This document shows positions 20,199 to 32,015 of a stretch of 64,000 bases of DNA, in pieces (positions within the stretch are counted from its first letter, which is position 1; the number at the start of each line of letters is the position of its first letter). Made by a program: the position numbers and the translations under genes. A model generated the notes under the pieces. That model made no database searches. It was not told the origin of the DNA and saw only the letters and a list, made by a program, of their open reading frames with translations. Origin of the DNA: Proales similis (Eukaryota > Rotifera > Eurotatoria > Ploima > Proalidae); NCBI GenBank assembly GCA_019059635.1, contig JAGVRJ010000001.1:558001-622000 (forward strand), given 5' to 3'.

Positions 20199-23198
20199 TT
20201 ATATGTCGTCCTCATCCCTAAACTCATTGTCAAAATCTTTTTGTTCTCTTCTGAATTGAACCTGCGATTGAATCGGCGGCTCTTCGTCATAATCTTCTCC
20301 CATGGTTGCCACTGTTTTAGGAGCGGTGCGAGCTTTAACAGTCGGAACTGGCGGTTCTGGAGTCTCGCTTGAGATTTGCGTCGACCCCTTTTTTCTTTGG
20401 TCAAAGTCAATCCGTTCTTTGCTCTCTTCTCTCAGACCTGGATCCTCAGATTGAATGCTTCGGGCATTCTCTGGAACCGAAGCAGCGTCAGGGAGTCTTC
20501 AACAAGCGAGAGTTTTTTTCTATTTACCGTTTGACCCGGCACTTGGGAAATTGAATTTGTTTGCACTTTCCAAGCGGTTCAGAAAGGACTTGAATTGTTT
20601 TTCGAACTTGGAAAGATCAGTGACTGGCCTAAGTGTAGTATTTGATGTTGTCTGACTGGAATCACGACTTGACTTTTGCAAGCAGTACTTGGATAGAGCG
20701 TTCGCTCCTTCCACAAGCACTTCTTCCCAGCCCTTGATTTTGGTCGATTTTAATCAAGAATTCTATTCGAAGCCAATTTAGGGAGCAAAGTATCTACTTA
20801 CAGCCTCACTTGTTTCATCAATTTTAAAGCAGATTGTCTTTTCGATCGCCTCAACCACGTTGGTTTCGTGGCCGTGCTTAATCGAAGCAAGCTGAATCAA
20901 CAGTTCACACAGGGAGTTTAAGCGGTTTTGAGCCAGACTGAGGCCATTATTCAGCACGAGATAAGTTTCTGCCAGAACGTCGATTTGCCGGTAAGTGGCG
21001 TCCAAAAGGGCGTCCAGGTTTTCCAACGTTGATGCGCTTTTCTCTTTGTATTTGGCCAGTAGCCGCTTTTGAATTGCCCTAAATTGCACGCACGAGTTCT
21101 CTAGCGACTCCTTGTTTCGCTCTTTCTGCTGTTTTAAATCAAGATGTCGTTCGACCTCATTCAGCAGTTCATTGACCACATCGTCGAGTCCGTCCTGCAC
21201 GCTCAACTGGAACTGCATTGAGTTCTTCTTGTAATGTTGAAATGTTCTGGCAATGAACTCTTTGACAAACAAGGTCATGCAATCATACGACTCGGCCTGT
21301 ATGCGATATTTGTAGGCGCCGCTCTTGGCAGCTTGTATAATAACGTTGGTCTTGGCATTTCCGTAAAACTGACAGGCTATGACGTTTCCGTGCGCGCTAA
21401 TGTAGGACTTGGAAAACTCGGGGAAAATGTCAAGCAAGCTCAAGCACGGTTGGTTGGCTTCGAGGACAATTTTCTTACTTCCGCTCGAAGCTTGATGATG
21501 ATCTTCACTGTTGGACGCTTGCTGTTGTCCAGATTTCATTACAAGCTTGATCGGAAGGTCGAATCTTTTTTGCGCGTAGCATGGAGCGCCGTTTATGGAA
21601 TTCGAATATACAACGCAGACATTCACGCTCAAGTCAAACGGTACATGTTTGGTCTTTGCATAAAATGACACCTCTTGTTCAATCGGAACTGCTCCTATGG
21701 TCTTGAAATGGGCAAAGTTGGGTGTGGCCACAACCGGACTTTGACATTTAATCGATAGCTTAACGTTGTGAAGCGCGTGTGGCGAGTTCAAGACAATTTT
21801 GCAACTAATCGACGGTATTGCGTCAGTGGCATCTCTTAGCTCACTGTCCCTGGATACGTTGAGTGCTTTAGACTCATCGAGCTTGCTGGGCACTTGGCAG
21901 CTGATGACTATCCCTGACGAATGAGTTCGATTGATCACAGTGCCTGTGCTCACGATGGCCTTTTTAATACGGGCCTGCAAACTTTGATACTCGCTCTGAG
22001 CCGACTCAAAATCGAAGTTGCCCGAATCCTTAAGCATCGGCGTGAAAAGCGCTGGCTCAGTGCCAAGGTAACTGCAAGAGAGTTGTCCCTCTTCGCTCAG
22101 GGTCACAATAACGCCCTCGATGTTGTTTATACACGCAACTTTCACCTGAACTGGAACATACTCGAGCTGTGCGGCCCATTTTACTTGAACATTTTCATGC
22201 ACATAAAGCGTTCTATCGTGACTGGCTATCAAAAATTTAACTCGGTTCTGCGCACTTGCGCCCTTGGAGTTGGCTGCTGTGTAGGACGTTAGTGCACTCG
22301 GGTTGTAGTCAAATTTCTTCATAAATAAAAGCACACACGACTCTGACAAGCAGAAAAAGTTGCGCTCGCCCAATATCAATATGTTCGAGCCGTCCTCAGA
22401 ATTGAGCACTTGAATGCTCAAAACATTCTCGCCCAAGTTGAATGAATAGTTTGGGCTTACTCGCTTTGACTTGGCACTGTCGACCGACTTGGCAGTTGTG
22501 GCCAACAGCTGGTAGCTATAGCATTCGACTCGCCACGAAGAGCTCACGGTTATGAAGCTATCGATCTTCGGTATGTAACTGATCGGGCCTGGAATCAGGA
22601 CGTTGGGCAGGTAGCAGCTGAGCGAAAAGCTCTCGTACTCGTAGATAGAAAGCATTCCGTCCATCGATTGAACGCATATAAAGTCGCAGTCTCTGACTCC
22701 TCCGAAAGAGCCTTTGCACATGTTGAAGGCCGAGTTGGGCAGCATGTGCTCATAGACGAGTTTTAGCCGGAACTGGTCTCCGTGCTCTACTGCTCCGTGT
22801 TTTTGAGCTTTGATTGTTGAAAAATGTATTTTCTCGAACTCTGGCTCTTTAAGTTTCAACCTACCGACTGCCTCGTAGACGGCTAATTTACGCGGCATTA
22901 GAACGGCAACATGCTGCTTGTTGCTGGTGTTCACAAAGCGGCCTGATTCCAGCTGGATGATTGGCGACGGAAATGAGATTTCGCTGACCAGATCGTGCGC
23001 CTGAAAGGTCTGGCCTGTGCGGAGCGGGCCTTCCGGAATGGTCGGATTGTAAACGCGGAAAAAGCCATTCAGACTGCCTGTAATTATGGAGTTTCCTTTC
23101 GGATTAACTCCCAAATCAGCGACGATTAGAGACCCTTGGTCAAAGAGGTCTTTTTCAGACGAAACTGTCCAAAGCTGGCGAGTTTTGAATAGAGACAT
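20199..23198 (-). CDS. BBS9: BBSome subunit BBS9 (PTHB1)
   Basis: BBS9 is a core scaffold of the BBSome, which moves membrane receptors in and out of cilia. The 5' exon (23198 to about 20803) codes nearly 800 residues beginning MSLFKTRQLWTVSSEKDLFDQG, the conserved PTHB1 start. A beta-propeller is recognisable by NSIITGSLNGFFRVYNP, VLMPRKLAVYEAVGRLK and the YEYESFSLSCYLPN/LIPGPISYIPK region, followed by ear/platform and helical segments. Two more exons follow: one coding GWEEVLVEGANALSKYCL (about 20521-20736), typical of the BBS9 C-terminus, and a last exon with an acidic tail ending RDEDDI at 20199. The gene faces the Rh gene tail to tail with 170 bp between stops. Its presence means the organism builds BBSome-dependent cilia. 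Confidence 0.92.
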
Positions 23199-23613
23199 GA
23201 CACCGCTAAATAGAAGCTGTTGAAAAACAGGAATGCGCCGCTGATCTTTGGGCTTAAAACATATTCATCGAGCGGTGCATAATTATTTCCATGACAACCG
23301 GATGGACGAGACTTTTGGGCAGATGGTCAAATTTTGAAGCAGAAACAGGAGTAAATTATTTATTCAGGAAAGTTTTCTTCTTTCAAAAACTTGAAGAATC
23401 AAACGAAAAAGAAATCTGAGAGAACTGTTGCGTGTGCGAGAACTAAATTTAAGTGGCAGACGAGTTGCATTTGAATTCAACTTTTTGATTCTTAATCGCT
23501 TGCCAAATCGATCCGATTACTTACAATCAACAAGAACAAAGGGATTAAAACTTCGGTGGGGATATGTTGCACCTCCGGGTAGTGAGATAAACAATCGGTT
23601 AGATACGGCTTAT
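23199..23613. other. Spacer between CACNB and BBS9
   Basis: About 415 bp, holding the CACNB 3' UTR and BBS9 promoter. No RNA or repeat seen. Confidence 0.5.
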
Positions 23614-25723
23614 TCATGGCCTGTGGCCTCCATACGCTGGCTGCGGGTTGTTGGGTGGGTAGTTTCGGCCAAAATTGTTCATGGGCGCCTGATTTGATCC
23701 GGGAGTGATGATTCCTCCTTTAACTCCTCGATTATACTCAACGTCGTTCAAGTCTGCTTCATCGTTAATTTGACTTCGTTGCGGCTCTTGACGATTGCTC
23801 GAATAGCTCGGCGTTGGCTTGGGGTTCGGTGACGTGCTCGGCGGTCCCAAGTAAATTCCGCCGACCGGATCTACATATTTCGAGGTTGCGGCCGATATAT
23901 GCGTTGTATTTGGCGGGCCCATGTAAACTTGGGAGTAAGGATCGAAGCCTTTCTGCGCCGCCTGATTGGGCATAGTTGCATAATCGCGTTGAAATTGATT
24001 CATAGCTCTGGGCTGCTGTGGTCGCTGGTAGTTGGGATCCACGGCCAAGCCGAAAAATTTGGCGGCTGCCGGAGCCACTGGCACATTCGGAGAGGTGATT
24101 TTTATGGCCGGCGCGGCTAGGCCTTTTCTTCCGTCTACTGAGTTGAGAGATGAAGAGCGAGACATGGATGGCACAATGGGATGGGTAGCCCGCCAATAGG
24201 ACTCGAGAAAATCGGCCAAATGGTCGCAGGCGTCTTCTAATCTATTCTCTTCCAATATGACATCGAACATGTTCGGGTCGGTTTGAGCGAGCTTCTCGGC
24301 GTGTGACAACTGCTGGTTCATGATCCTGGTCTGTTTTTGAGCCTTGTTGCGTGTTTTGATTAATCTCTGAAGCACTTTGATTGAGCTAATCTTCAAGTAG
24401 ACGATTATGGGCGCCAGCGATGTCTTCATCAGCTGAGTCGGATGATTAATGCAGTCGCAGTCAAGGACAATAAGTTGCAGAAATTTGGCAAGCTCGAAAA
24501 TTCTTTCAATCTCATGCTGCACCTCGGCCGACGCTGAGTTAACGTTTGACGCATTCGCACCTTGACTTGACGACGACAGTGATTTGGTATTTCCGAAGGC
24601 TTTTTTGTTCGTTCCTGGCGTGCTTAGGATCGAGCGCTTGGCCGAGGAAAGATCAGCGGACACTCGTGTGATGATCACTCGTCCCTCGAATCGTTGCTTG
24701 AGAAAGTCAAATATCGCCTTTTGCATCATATCAGTGACCTCGAAGCCCTTGAGAGAGGGCCCGACGATGACTACAGGCCGCATCGAAGGCACTACTTCGT
24801 AAACCGGCGTGTTGCCCGTTTTTTTGTTGAAAAACGTCTTTTTCTGCTTGCTCAGCGGAGTGTTGGGTCCGTTGGTGGCCGATGCATTGCCACCTCCTCC
24901 CGAATCCTTATTCAAGCTCTCGTTGTCATCTGTGCCCTCGACGCCCGTACTGTTGAGATTGTTGACCGCATCTGTTTCCAAGCCTTTGGTTTTAAATTGA
25001 TCAACATTGAGATCGAACGAGTAGACATTTAGAAATCGAATTTACTGGAGACGGAAGGGGCTTTCATTGCTTGAAGGGCTGCGGCTTTGTTTGACTTGGC
25101 GTTTTTAATGTTGCTCAACAACTTGATTGCTTCAAGCTTATCAGGACTGGGAATAAAACGAACATCTGCATCCTCTTTGACCAACCGTCCAATCCACCAG
25201 TCATTGTTGTATTTCTTTGAGGAAAAGTTTTTTTTTTTTTAAGTTGAAAAGGTCGACGAAAGGATTCAGCGATTGCTCTTACGTGCTTAATGTGCAAGTA
25301 CTCTTTGGCTTCAAAGCTAATCACCATGTCCATTGGAACTGGCGGCGAGTGATCTTTGCTTGGCTCGTAGGCAACGTTTGTGCGCACCGCGAATAAAACT
25401 GGCTTTGTCTTTAAACGAAATCAAACATGAAACAATAGATCAGTGAAAGCAAGCGTGCCGACGTCAATTACCCGGCAAAGTTCGAGCTCGCGTTTGGCAT
25501 CTGCAAGTAGTTGCTGTTTGGTCATTGGTTTCGTTTTCGTTTGGTTGTTTACTTTAATGCGATTACGATCATCTTCGAAACTTCCGTCGCCTCCGCTTGA
25601 GGGACCGCTATAGTTGGAGTCGTTGGAGCCTTGCCTTATAAAGTTGCTCGACACTTCTTCATTGTTTCGAGATCCGACAGCGGCTGACAAGTGATTGTTC
25701 GAGGCAGGCTTGCTCGCTGTCAT
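23614..25723 (-). CDS. CACNB: Voltage-gated calcium channel beta subunit
   Basis: The beta subunit binds the alpha-1 interaction domain, brings Cav1/2 channels to the surface and tunes their gating. The N-terminal exon (about 25453-25723) has the [10 protein letters not shown] element and a charged helix ([13 protein letters not shown]). The SH3 domain reads [17 protein letters not shown], then [11 protein letters not shown], and [15 protein letters not shown] in the next exon. A Ser/Thr/Gly hook segment leads to the guanylate-kinase-like domain in the large last exon (23614-24981): [52 protein letters not shown] and [20 protein letters not shown]. The GK fold lacks catalysis in this family. 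The C-terminus is Pro/Gly-rich with a repeated Y-M/L-GPP motif. Further 5' exons may exist. Confidence 0.92.
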
Positions 25724-26862
25724 ATTTCGATAGGCATTTGAATCCAGGTTGCTGGATATGTAAGCAACAATAAAGCAAACGTGGAATAATTTTCCTAGCT
25801 CCTATCTATTCAAAGCAAACAGAAGTAGAACACAAGAAACAGAAGAACTTCAAATCACGGCCACTCGAATAGAAGCAAACATGTTTATTGAAATAATTTG
25901 AGCAGCCTATGAACGCGTTCTCTCCAATGACCAGAGATTATCCGCATGGCTTAACTCAGCTCGCTACACAATCACATTTCGACAAGGCCCGTCAGCCAAT
26001 AAAAGAGTTTAACTAAATTGATAATGCGAGTCAAACAAGCGTTCGGCTAAATTAAGCGTTTGGAATAGAGCAGGCTCTCGGCTTAAATGAATGAGCCCCG
26101 CATATGATGCCATTCGCATCTGCAAACAAGCCACAGCAAGCACGCTGCAAATCCTTTGCATTTTGCCTTTTGCCCAGGAATAATATATTACAAAAACATA
26201 ATCAGAGAAGGATAGTTGATGGAACCAGAGTGCGTTGCGTAAAGTCTAATTCAACTGCCGGTTCGCTTTCAATTGCTCATAATTCGGCCTGTTTAGCCCT
26301 ATTATATATGTCGGTTCAATACTGTGTCCCAGGCAAAATAATGGCTCAAAAATCGATCGGAATTAATATTCTTGGCTTAAACGCAAACTGTGCTCTCATA
26401 ATTTACGATAGCAAAGTGAGACTCGATTAACTTTGGCTTAATTGAAACACTCATCTCTCTTGAAAACATTAGCGCTTTGGATTTGATCAATCCAGTTCTA
26501 AAAGGGCTATGACGACCCTTTGAATACAAACGCGCAGATAAAAGCTGAAGGTGTGCTCGGCACAAGCCCAGTACTCCGACCTCGCTCGGATGATAAACCC
26601 GACCCTGGATTGCCTACATATCCTTCACGCCCCCTTTCAAGAGGCGGATTCAATTAAAATCGATTTATTAGATGAAATTGATAAATGCCACACCCCGAAA
26701 TTGTTCGAAATCAAAGCCTTGAAAGTTGAAATGGCAATTAATTTCAGAGCATTTTTGTTGCCTGAAATGTTGATTTAGTTCTGAGGCATCCCTGTAGTTA
26801 TGGTTTCCATTTGTAATCAGAAAAGGCCAAATTTGAAATACCTAAAGAATAGACGGCCCCAG
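25724..26862. other. Divergent promoter region CACNB / FBXO36
   Basis: About 1.1 kb between divergent genes. Plus-strand ORFs at 26104-26430 and 26551-26778 have no family resemblance. No other structure seen. Confidence 0.45.
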
Positions 26863-27714
26863 ATGACAAAAATGCACACGGCGAAAATTCACAGCGCTCT
26901 GGACTTGCTAGAAGGGCGCGAGTTTCTTTTAAAGCTATTTAGAGGAAACCAAGAGTCGATTGAGCTTCTCAATATCGGCCAGCAAGCGCCCTCGCCTTCG
27001 AAAGACTACTACCAGCTGATTGTGGAATCTGACAAGGTCTTGGCCATAACTGCTTGAGACATAAGCTCCAAATTAAAGCCGCTTGTGTATTCTAGATCAG
27101 CCTCAGACGATGGCGCATTTCTTTGCACTCGAATTCCGAAACGCGCTATCCTAGTGAAATGGTCAACTCTTACGAAGACTTTGTCTTTGACGAGCAAATG
27201 AGACGTGAGCCAAAATTCAGACAAATTTTGGCAGAAATTTTTCTACATTTTGAATAGGCGAGATAAAGCGCGTATTTGGCACCGCGACCTTGGAGTACAT
27301 TCGTAATGTAATAGAGCGAGGCAAACTCGACTATTTGCCTCGACTGCCGTACAAGATACTCCTGAAAATTGTTGGCCATCTCGAACTGGAAGACGTTCAG
27401 ACTCTTTCTCAAGTCTGCAAGAGCTTCAGAAAGGTGAGCTAGTTTTCAAGCATTCAAGTCTGAAGACTTTGAAATTCAATTCGAAATAGCTTTGCATGAG
27501 CGATGAGGTCTGGATGAGTATGTACAGGAAGTATTACAGCGGGAGCATATCATCCGAGCTGGTGTCGTTGGCAAATAGAGAAGGCTGGCGCAGAGTATTT
27601 TTCACAAACAAGCTAAAACTGCAGCTAGAGCTGCGCCGAGAAGCAAAAAGACGCGATCGAAAGTACAGAGATGCTCACGAAGATAAAGAAGTGCTTGCTC
27701 ATGCTTATGAATAA
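26863..27714 (+). CDS. FBXO36: F-box only protein 36
   Basis: FBXO36 is an F-box protein, expected to dock a substrate on a SKP1-CUL1 ubiquitin ligase; its substrate is unknown. Four exons (about 26863-27036, 27096-27204, 27258-27433, 27490-27714) join in phase. The N-terminal part has GQQAPSPSKDYYQLIVES and then RRWRISLHSN, matching the family's start. The F-box is RLPYKILLKIVGHLELEDVQ, then TLSQVCKSFRKLCMSDEVW, with a tail of GWRRVFFTNKLKLQLELRR that is diagnostic for FBXO36. The protein is somewhat longer at the N-terminus than in vertebrates if the Met at 26863 is used. It converges on the PH-actin gene with about 120 bp between stops. Confidence 0.88.
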
Positions 27715-27833
27715 AACGATATTCTTTTTTTTTGTTCAAATTTAATTTACTCAAACAGATTCGAGAAATTTAGTTTAGAAAAAGGCTAATTAAAAAAATT
27801 AAAACGGAATGAGATAGAAAAAAAAATCAAAGA

Positions 27834-29906
27834 CTACAACGATTTGCATTTGTATGCGAGTAGAGAGCTATTATTGAGCCAGTCATCTTTATGAATGCAA
27901 TATTCTTCAAAGCCTTTGTTGGCGATGAACTGCTGGGCCCCCAGAAACGACAGATGTTGGCTGTATTCCCAGCGTTTGACTTTAACATTCAAATTTGGCG
28001 GTAAAAGTTTGCCAAGCTCTTTCTCGATGCGCTCGATTAGACCCGGCACGGTAACCATTCCGCCGCACAAAATGATGTTGCCCGCCATTTCGCGTCTCAA
28101 ATCAATGCTGCACGATTTAAGTGCCTTATGAATGAGCGTATGAATTCCGGGCGAGTCGTATCCAAATAGCTCTGGATCGAATAGACCCTCGATCGCCTCA
28201 AATCGACTCACCCACGGTATTTCAATGAATCTTCGTTTATCAGAATTCTGATTAGTCCATAATAGAGTGATTCTCTGCTTGGTTATTACTTTTCATCATC
28301 AATTGGGAGCTGATATTTTTGAGTTCTGAATTTCTTCAATTCTTCCTTGTAGTCCATGACTGCATAACAAGACGTGTTCCTGATCCATTGAATCAGAAAG
28401 CGCTGAACGTCGAAGGTTGGGCTATGCGTGCTTGCAGAGGTAAATGTGAAATCGGAGTTGTCCTTGACCAGCTTACCTAATCTTATTGCCAGACAAAATC
28501 GAGTAGAAGTATTCGAGCATCTCGCGAGCACCATACGGGAGATTTCCGACTCCGTTCTGACACAGGATTCCTGAAAGATGATAAGGTTGCAGGTCGATTT
28601 CAAACTGCATCGACCAACAAAAGATTTAGATTACCATTGCAATAAGGTGTGACCGTTACTTTCTCGCCCAAATTTACGATTATTGCCGTCGGACTTTGAC
28701 AAGCGTATAAACATGCCAAGCTCTGATTGATCACCAAGCCCTTTTCGAAGTTGAGCTTCTCGAAAAGCATCGAGAGGATTCGAGTGATAACTGTGTTGGA
28801 CATTTTGTATGTTGTGACGAGAAGAATTTTGTCGAATTCCTGCTCCTGTTCGTCTTGCATCAGTTTTTTGGCGTAGTCGATAAAGTATTCGAAGGCACTG
28901 GGTTCAATGTTTAACTGTGAAAGGAAATTTCAAATAAATTTTGACGCTTCAGTTGTATTCAGATCAAATCCGAACCTTGTCAATCTCTGTTTTACTCTGA
29001 AGCGGATAGACGAGTTTGGGATCTGCTTTTCTCAGGCAGTCGGTCTCTAAAATTCCAATTCTGTGCGTGATGGCATCAAAACCAACGAGCGGTCGACTAA
29101 ATGGTTCATGAATTAGAATTTCCAAGTCAGAATAGTTGATTTGGACACTAACCATTCGTTAAGTAAATAAACTGTCGGAATGCAAACAATCGGATAGACG
29201 TCTTGGGTGGCGAGCATGTGATTTAAAGTTAATAATAAAGCGTCAGAAAAGAAGCAAATCTACCCTCAGATGATGAAGATCCGATTCTGACCGCGTTTGT
29301 GCCAATGTCGACAATGCAGATGCCTTTTTCTTTTTTCTCTCGATCGATTTGAAATTCTTGATCGTTGCCCGTTTCGTCGTTTCTTTTTATTTGTTCACCA
29401 AGTAGACGGTGAAATTCGAGTTGAATTTGGTCGCCGCTCGCCTGGTGAGTATCTACTCTGACTATGAAGCTCTTGCCGCCGACAGTGGAAATTCGCGCGC
29501 TCGCGTCATTCCTCAGGGCTATCTGACTGTTAGAAAGATTGATTTTCTCTACAAACGCTCCCCTCAGCGGTGAATGTGTGTTCAAATCGAACAAGTCCAG
29601 AGTTCCGATTGAACTCAACACGAAATAGAATTTCTTCCACAACACAAGCACATCGCCGGTTGCTTCGTCTCCTAAGGTCTTGCGCTCTAGAATGCCCTCT
29701 AGGTGCTGACTACTTTTCTCGTTGCTATCGCTGTTTGCTAAATTGCTCTTATGTTTTTTTGGAGGGTAAATTTGCTCCAGTATTGTTTTGTTTATATTCG
29801 GAATGAACTTTTCTAGACCTTGATGTTTGGCAGCAAAGTTTTCATCGATTTCCAGCTGTTCGAATTCGTCTGCTACGTTCTCGGCGGGCACATTTGCGTC
29901 CTTCAT
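27834..29906 (-). CDS. PH-domain / actin-related protein fusion
   Basis: I recognise both halves but not the combination. Exon 1 (29264-29906) encodes an acidic start, a linker, then a PH-like fold (about residues 75-175: LEGILERKT, LWKKFYFVLSSIGTLDLFDL, GGKSFIVRVDTH). It runs straight into the actin phosphate-1 loop, GICIVDIGTNAVRIGSS, without an intron. Six more exons (29153-29201, 28976-29096, 28635-28914, 28477-28570, 28290-28430, 27834-28230) complete a full-length actin fold in phase: ILLVTTYKMSN, LVINQSLACLYACQ (catalytic Gln kept), YQLPIDDEKFIEIP, LFDPELFGYDSPGIH and ILCGGMVTVPG (adenosine loop). Total about 574 residues. In the phosphate-2 loop the usual Asp-x-Gly-Asp becomes NLGEK. 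It could be a lineage-specific ARP targeted to phosphoinositide membranes; function unknown. Confidence 0.85.
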
Positions 29907-30342
29907 TTTCAGCGTTCGAAATACACTATTTAATTATTCCCGTAAATTTTGCTTTCGCTTATTCCAATGGTGTCAATCGATTGGCGAGATTGGTCGCAAT
30001 CTACTCGGACCTTTTACAGTAAAATAGAATGAAAATCTCTCGCGCTGACCTGTAAGGTAAAAAGTTCACTCGCGCATTATGGAACGGTGAATGTCGACGG
30101 CGACCTTAGATTTGGACGAACGTGACAATATTTTGCACGCAGTTGATTGTAAACAAATAGGTCAAGGCGCCACATACATTATCGGGCTCATGCTCTCAAG
30201 GCCAAATTTATTCCTCGCATTTATTCAAGTTTTTTTTTTCTCAGTTTATTGCCATTTGATAATACTGGCCCCGATCGGAGGCGCTTTGAAAAATAGAAGC
30301 AAATACTTAGCCTCTAATCGAGGTAAAACTAAAACAAACTTT
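29907..30342. other. Spacer between BPNT2 and PH-actin gene
   Basis: About 435 bp, probably BPNT2 3' UTR (minus-strand AATAAA near 30205) and the PH-actin gene promoter. Nothing else seen. Confidence 0.5.
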
Positions 30343-31536
30343 CTAAGCTTTGAAAATGCTGAGGAAATAGTCGAAAGAATGGACGGCAGCGACTATTCCA
30401 GATACGTCATCAGAGTCGTCTTCATAATTGACGTAAGAGCCGTCTAGTTTGGTGAGCTTGCCGCCCGCCGCTCTTATAATAGCGTCAGGGGCGCAAATGT
30501 CCCATTTATGGATTCCAGAAGTGTGCAGATAAAGGTCTGCTTGGTCATTCAACAGCATGGTTGCTTTGTGTCCTTTTTGCCAGACTCAAAGTCTGAGATT
30601 TGAATTCTGTTTTGTTCAAATAATCGCTTACCCGAGCCAGCAGCTGCGATTACTTGGCCATCGGGCATCTTCTCGTCAATCGTTCCCTTTACTTTGCCCG
30701 CATGCGATCTAGAGACCACAATTCTGTTCTTCGACGGATTGAGTTTGGACACGATCGGTGGAGAGAGTGCGTCAAACATCGAGGTCACTGTTTAGTTTTA
30801 AATAGGACAATGGACTGGAGCGAGCTCTTGAGTAAAATCTCACCGAACGTTTCTGCAAACGGCTTGTAGATGATGCCTTGTAGAGACGGAATCAAAAAGA
30901 CACAATCAAAGAAAAGAAATTTCTTCGCTCCCTACCGGCTTGTGGCACTCCTTTGATGACTACGCACATCATCACTGTTACATATTCGGTGAGGTTTTCC
31001 GAGTACTCTTGAGTGGCATCGAGCGGATCGATGTAGACAATCAGGTCGTCGATTGGCACCATCACATCGTCGGCCTTGGGCCGGTACGAATCGCAGGAAT
31101 TTATGTAGGCGCTTGTGTCGGCGCCTTTATCGTCGGTGTGCTCTTCTGACTTGACTCTGAGGTTTTTGAACTTCTCTTCCAGCGAGTTGACAATTATAAT
31201 GTGCGAGGCAAAATCGGCCTGAGTAACTGGCGAATTGTCTTTTTGCTTGAAAGAAGACTGAAAGTCGGGCTTGTGACGTATGTCGACGATTTTCTTGCCG
31301 GCGTGTTTAAGTAAGCATTGGCCAAAGTGGATGAGCTGATTCAGGTTGACTGAGGCACGTGTGGATTTACGGCTGGCCTTTTGTCCGGTGGAGACCACTG
31401 GTAGACTGTCGCTGAAAGACTCGCGAAGCTGAATGCTCAAAAATACGAGCGTGACGAAAAACACGCCAAAGAGGAAAAATGAATTCCGTGCGATCATCTT
31501 CACTGAGCTCATCCTTAATAGCATGCTCAAGCGCAA
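30343..31536 (-). CDS. BPNT2: Golgi 3'-phosphoadenosine 5'-phosphate phosphatase
   Basis: BPNT2 (gPAPP, IMPAD1) hydrolyses PAP to AMP in the Golgi lumen, removing the by-product of sulfotransferases. The N-terminus has a signal-anchor helix (FFLFGVFFVTLVFLSIQL), giving type II topology. The inositol-monophosphatase fold shows SPVTQADFASH, the metal-binding motif IDPLDATQEYSENL, IIYKPFAE, RIVVSRSHAGKVKG, the AAAGSG loop and the second metal motif HKWDICAPDAIIRAAGG. Four exons: about 30937-31536, 30852-30879, 30631-30793 and 30343-30570 (boundaries approximate). All metal-ligand motifs are present, so it should be active. It starts from 31536; an internal Met a few residues in is possible. Confidence 0.9.
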
Positions 31537-32015
31537 TTGTTTAAACTGGCTCGTGCCACGTTCGATTTTTAAATCTCATCCATGCATGACAAAAATTATG
31601 CATTCGAAATTGCAGCAATCTCAAGGCGAAATTCAGAGAGAGAAAGAGACAGAGAGAGAGCAGAGGGCAACTAATTAAGGCAAGCTGCGAAGCGCAAACT
31701 CAATCAGGTACCTATTTCCACTTCTATTAGTCATAAGGTGTATTCAAGAGCAGAGTTGTTGAAATTTGAAAGAGATAAGAGCCGGCGTGTTAGGTTTGCA
31801 GTGAACTGTGTGCAGGGTCTTTCATATCAGCGGCGTTCATAATAATAGAATTAATTTATGACAATCCCCCGTCGAGTCTCTTATTCAACCAGATTGAAAG
31901 CAGTCAAAATTATGGCATGACGCCTCGAGGAAACAAGCTATTAATAATCGAAATTTAAATTGTCTCTTTAGTTTAATTGTAGATGTGTTTGTTTTAGCCG
32001 CTGGTAAAGAAGATT
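31537..32015. other. Divergent promoter BPNT2 / intersectin
   Basis: About 480 bp between divergent start codons, with a GA-rich tract at 31635-31662. No gene seen. Confidence 0.5.
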
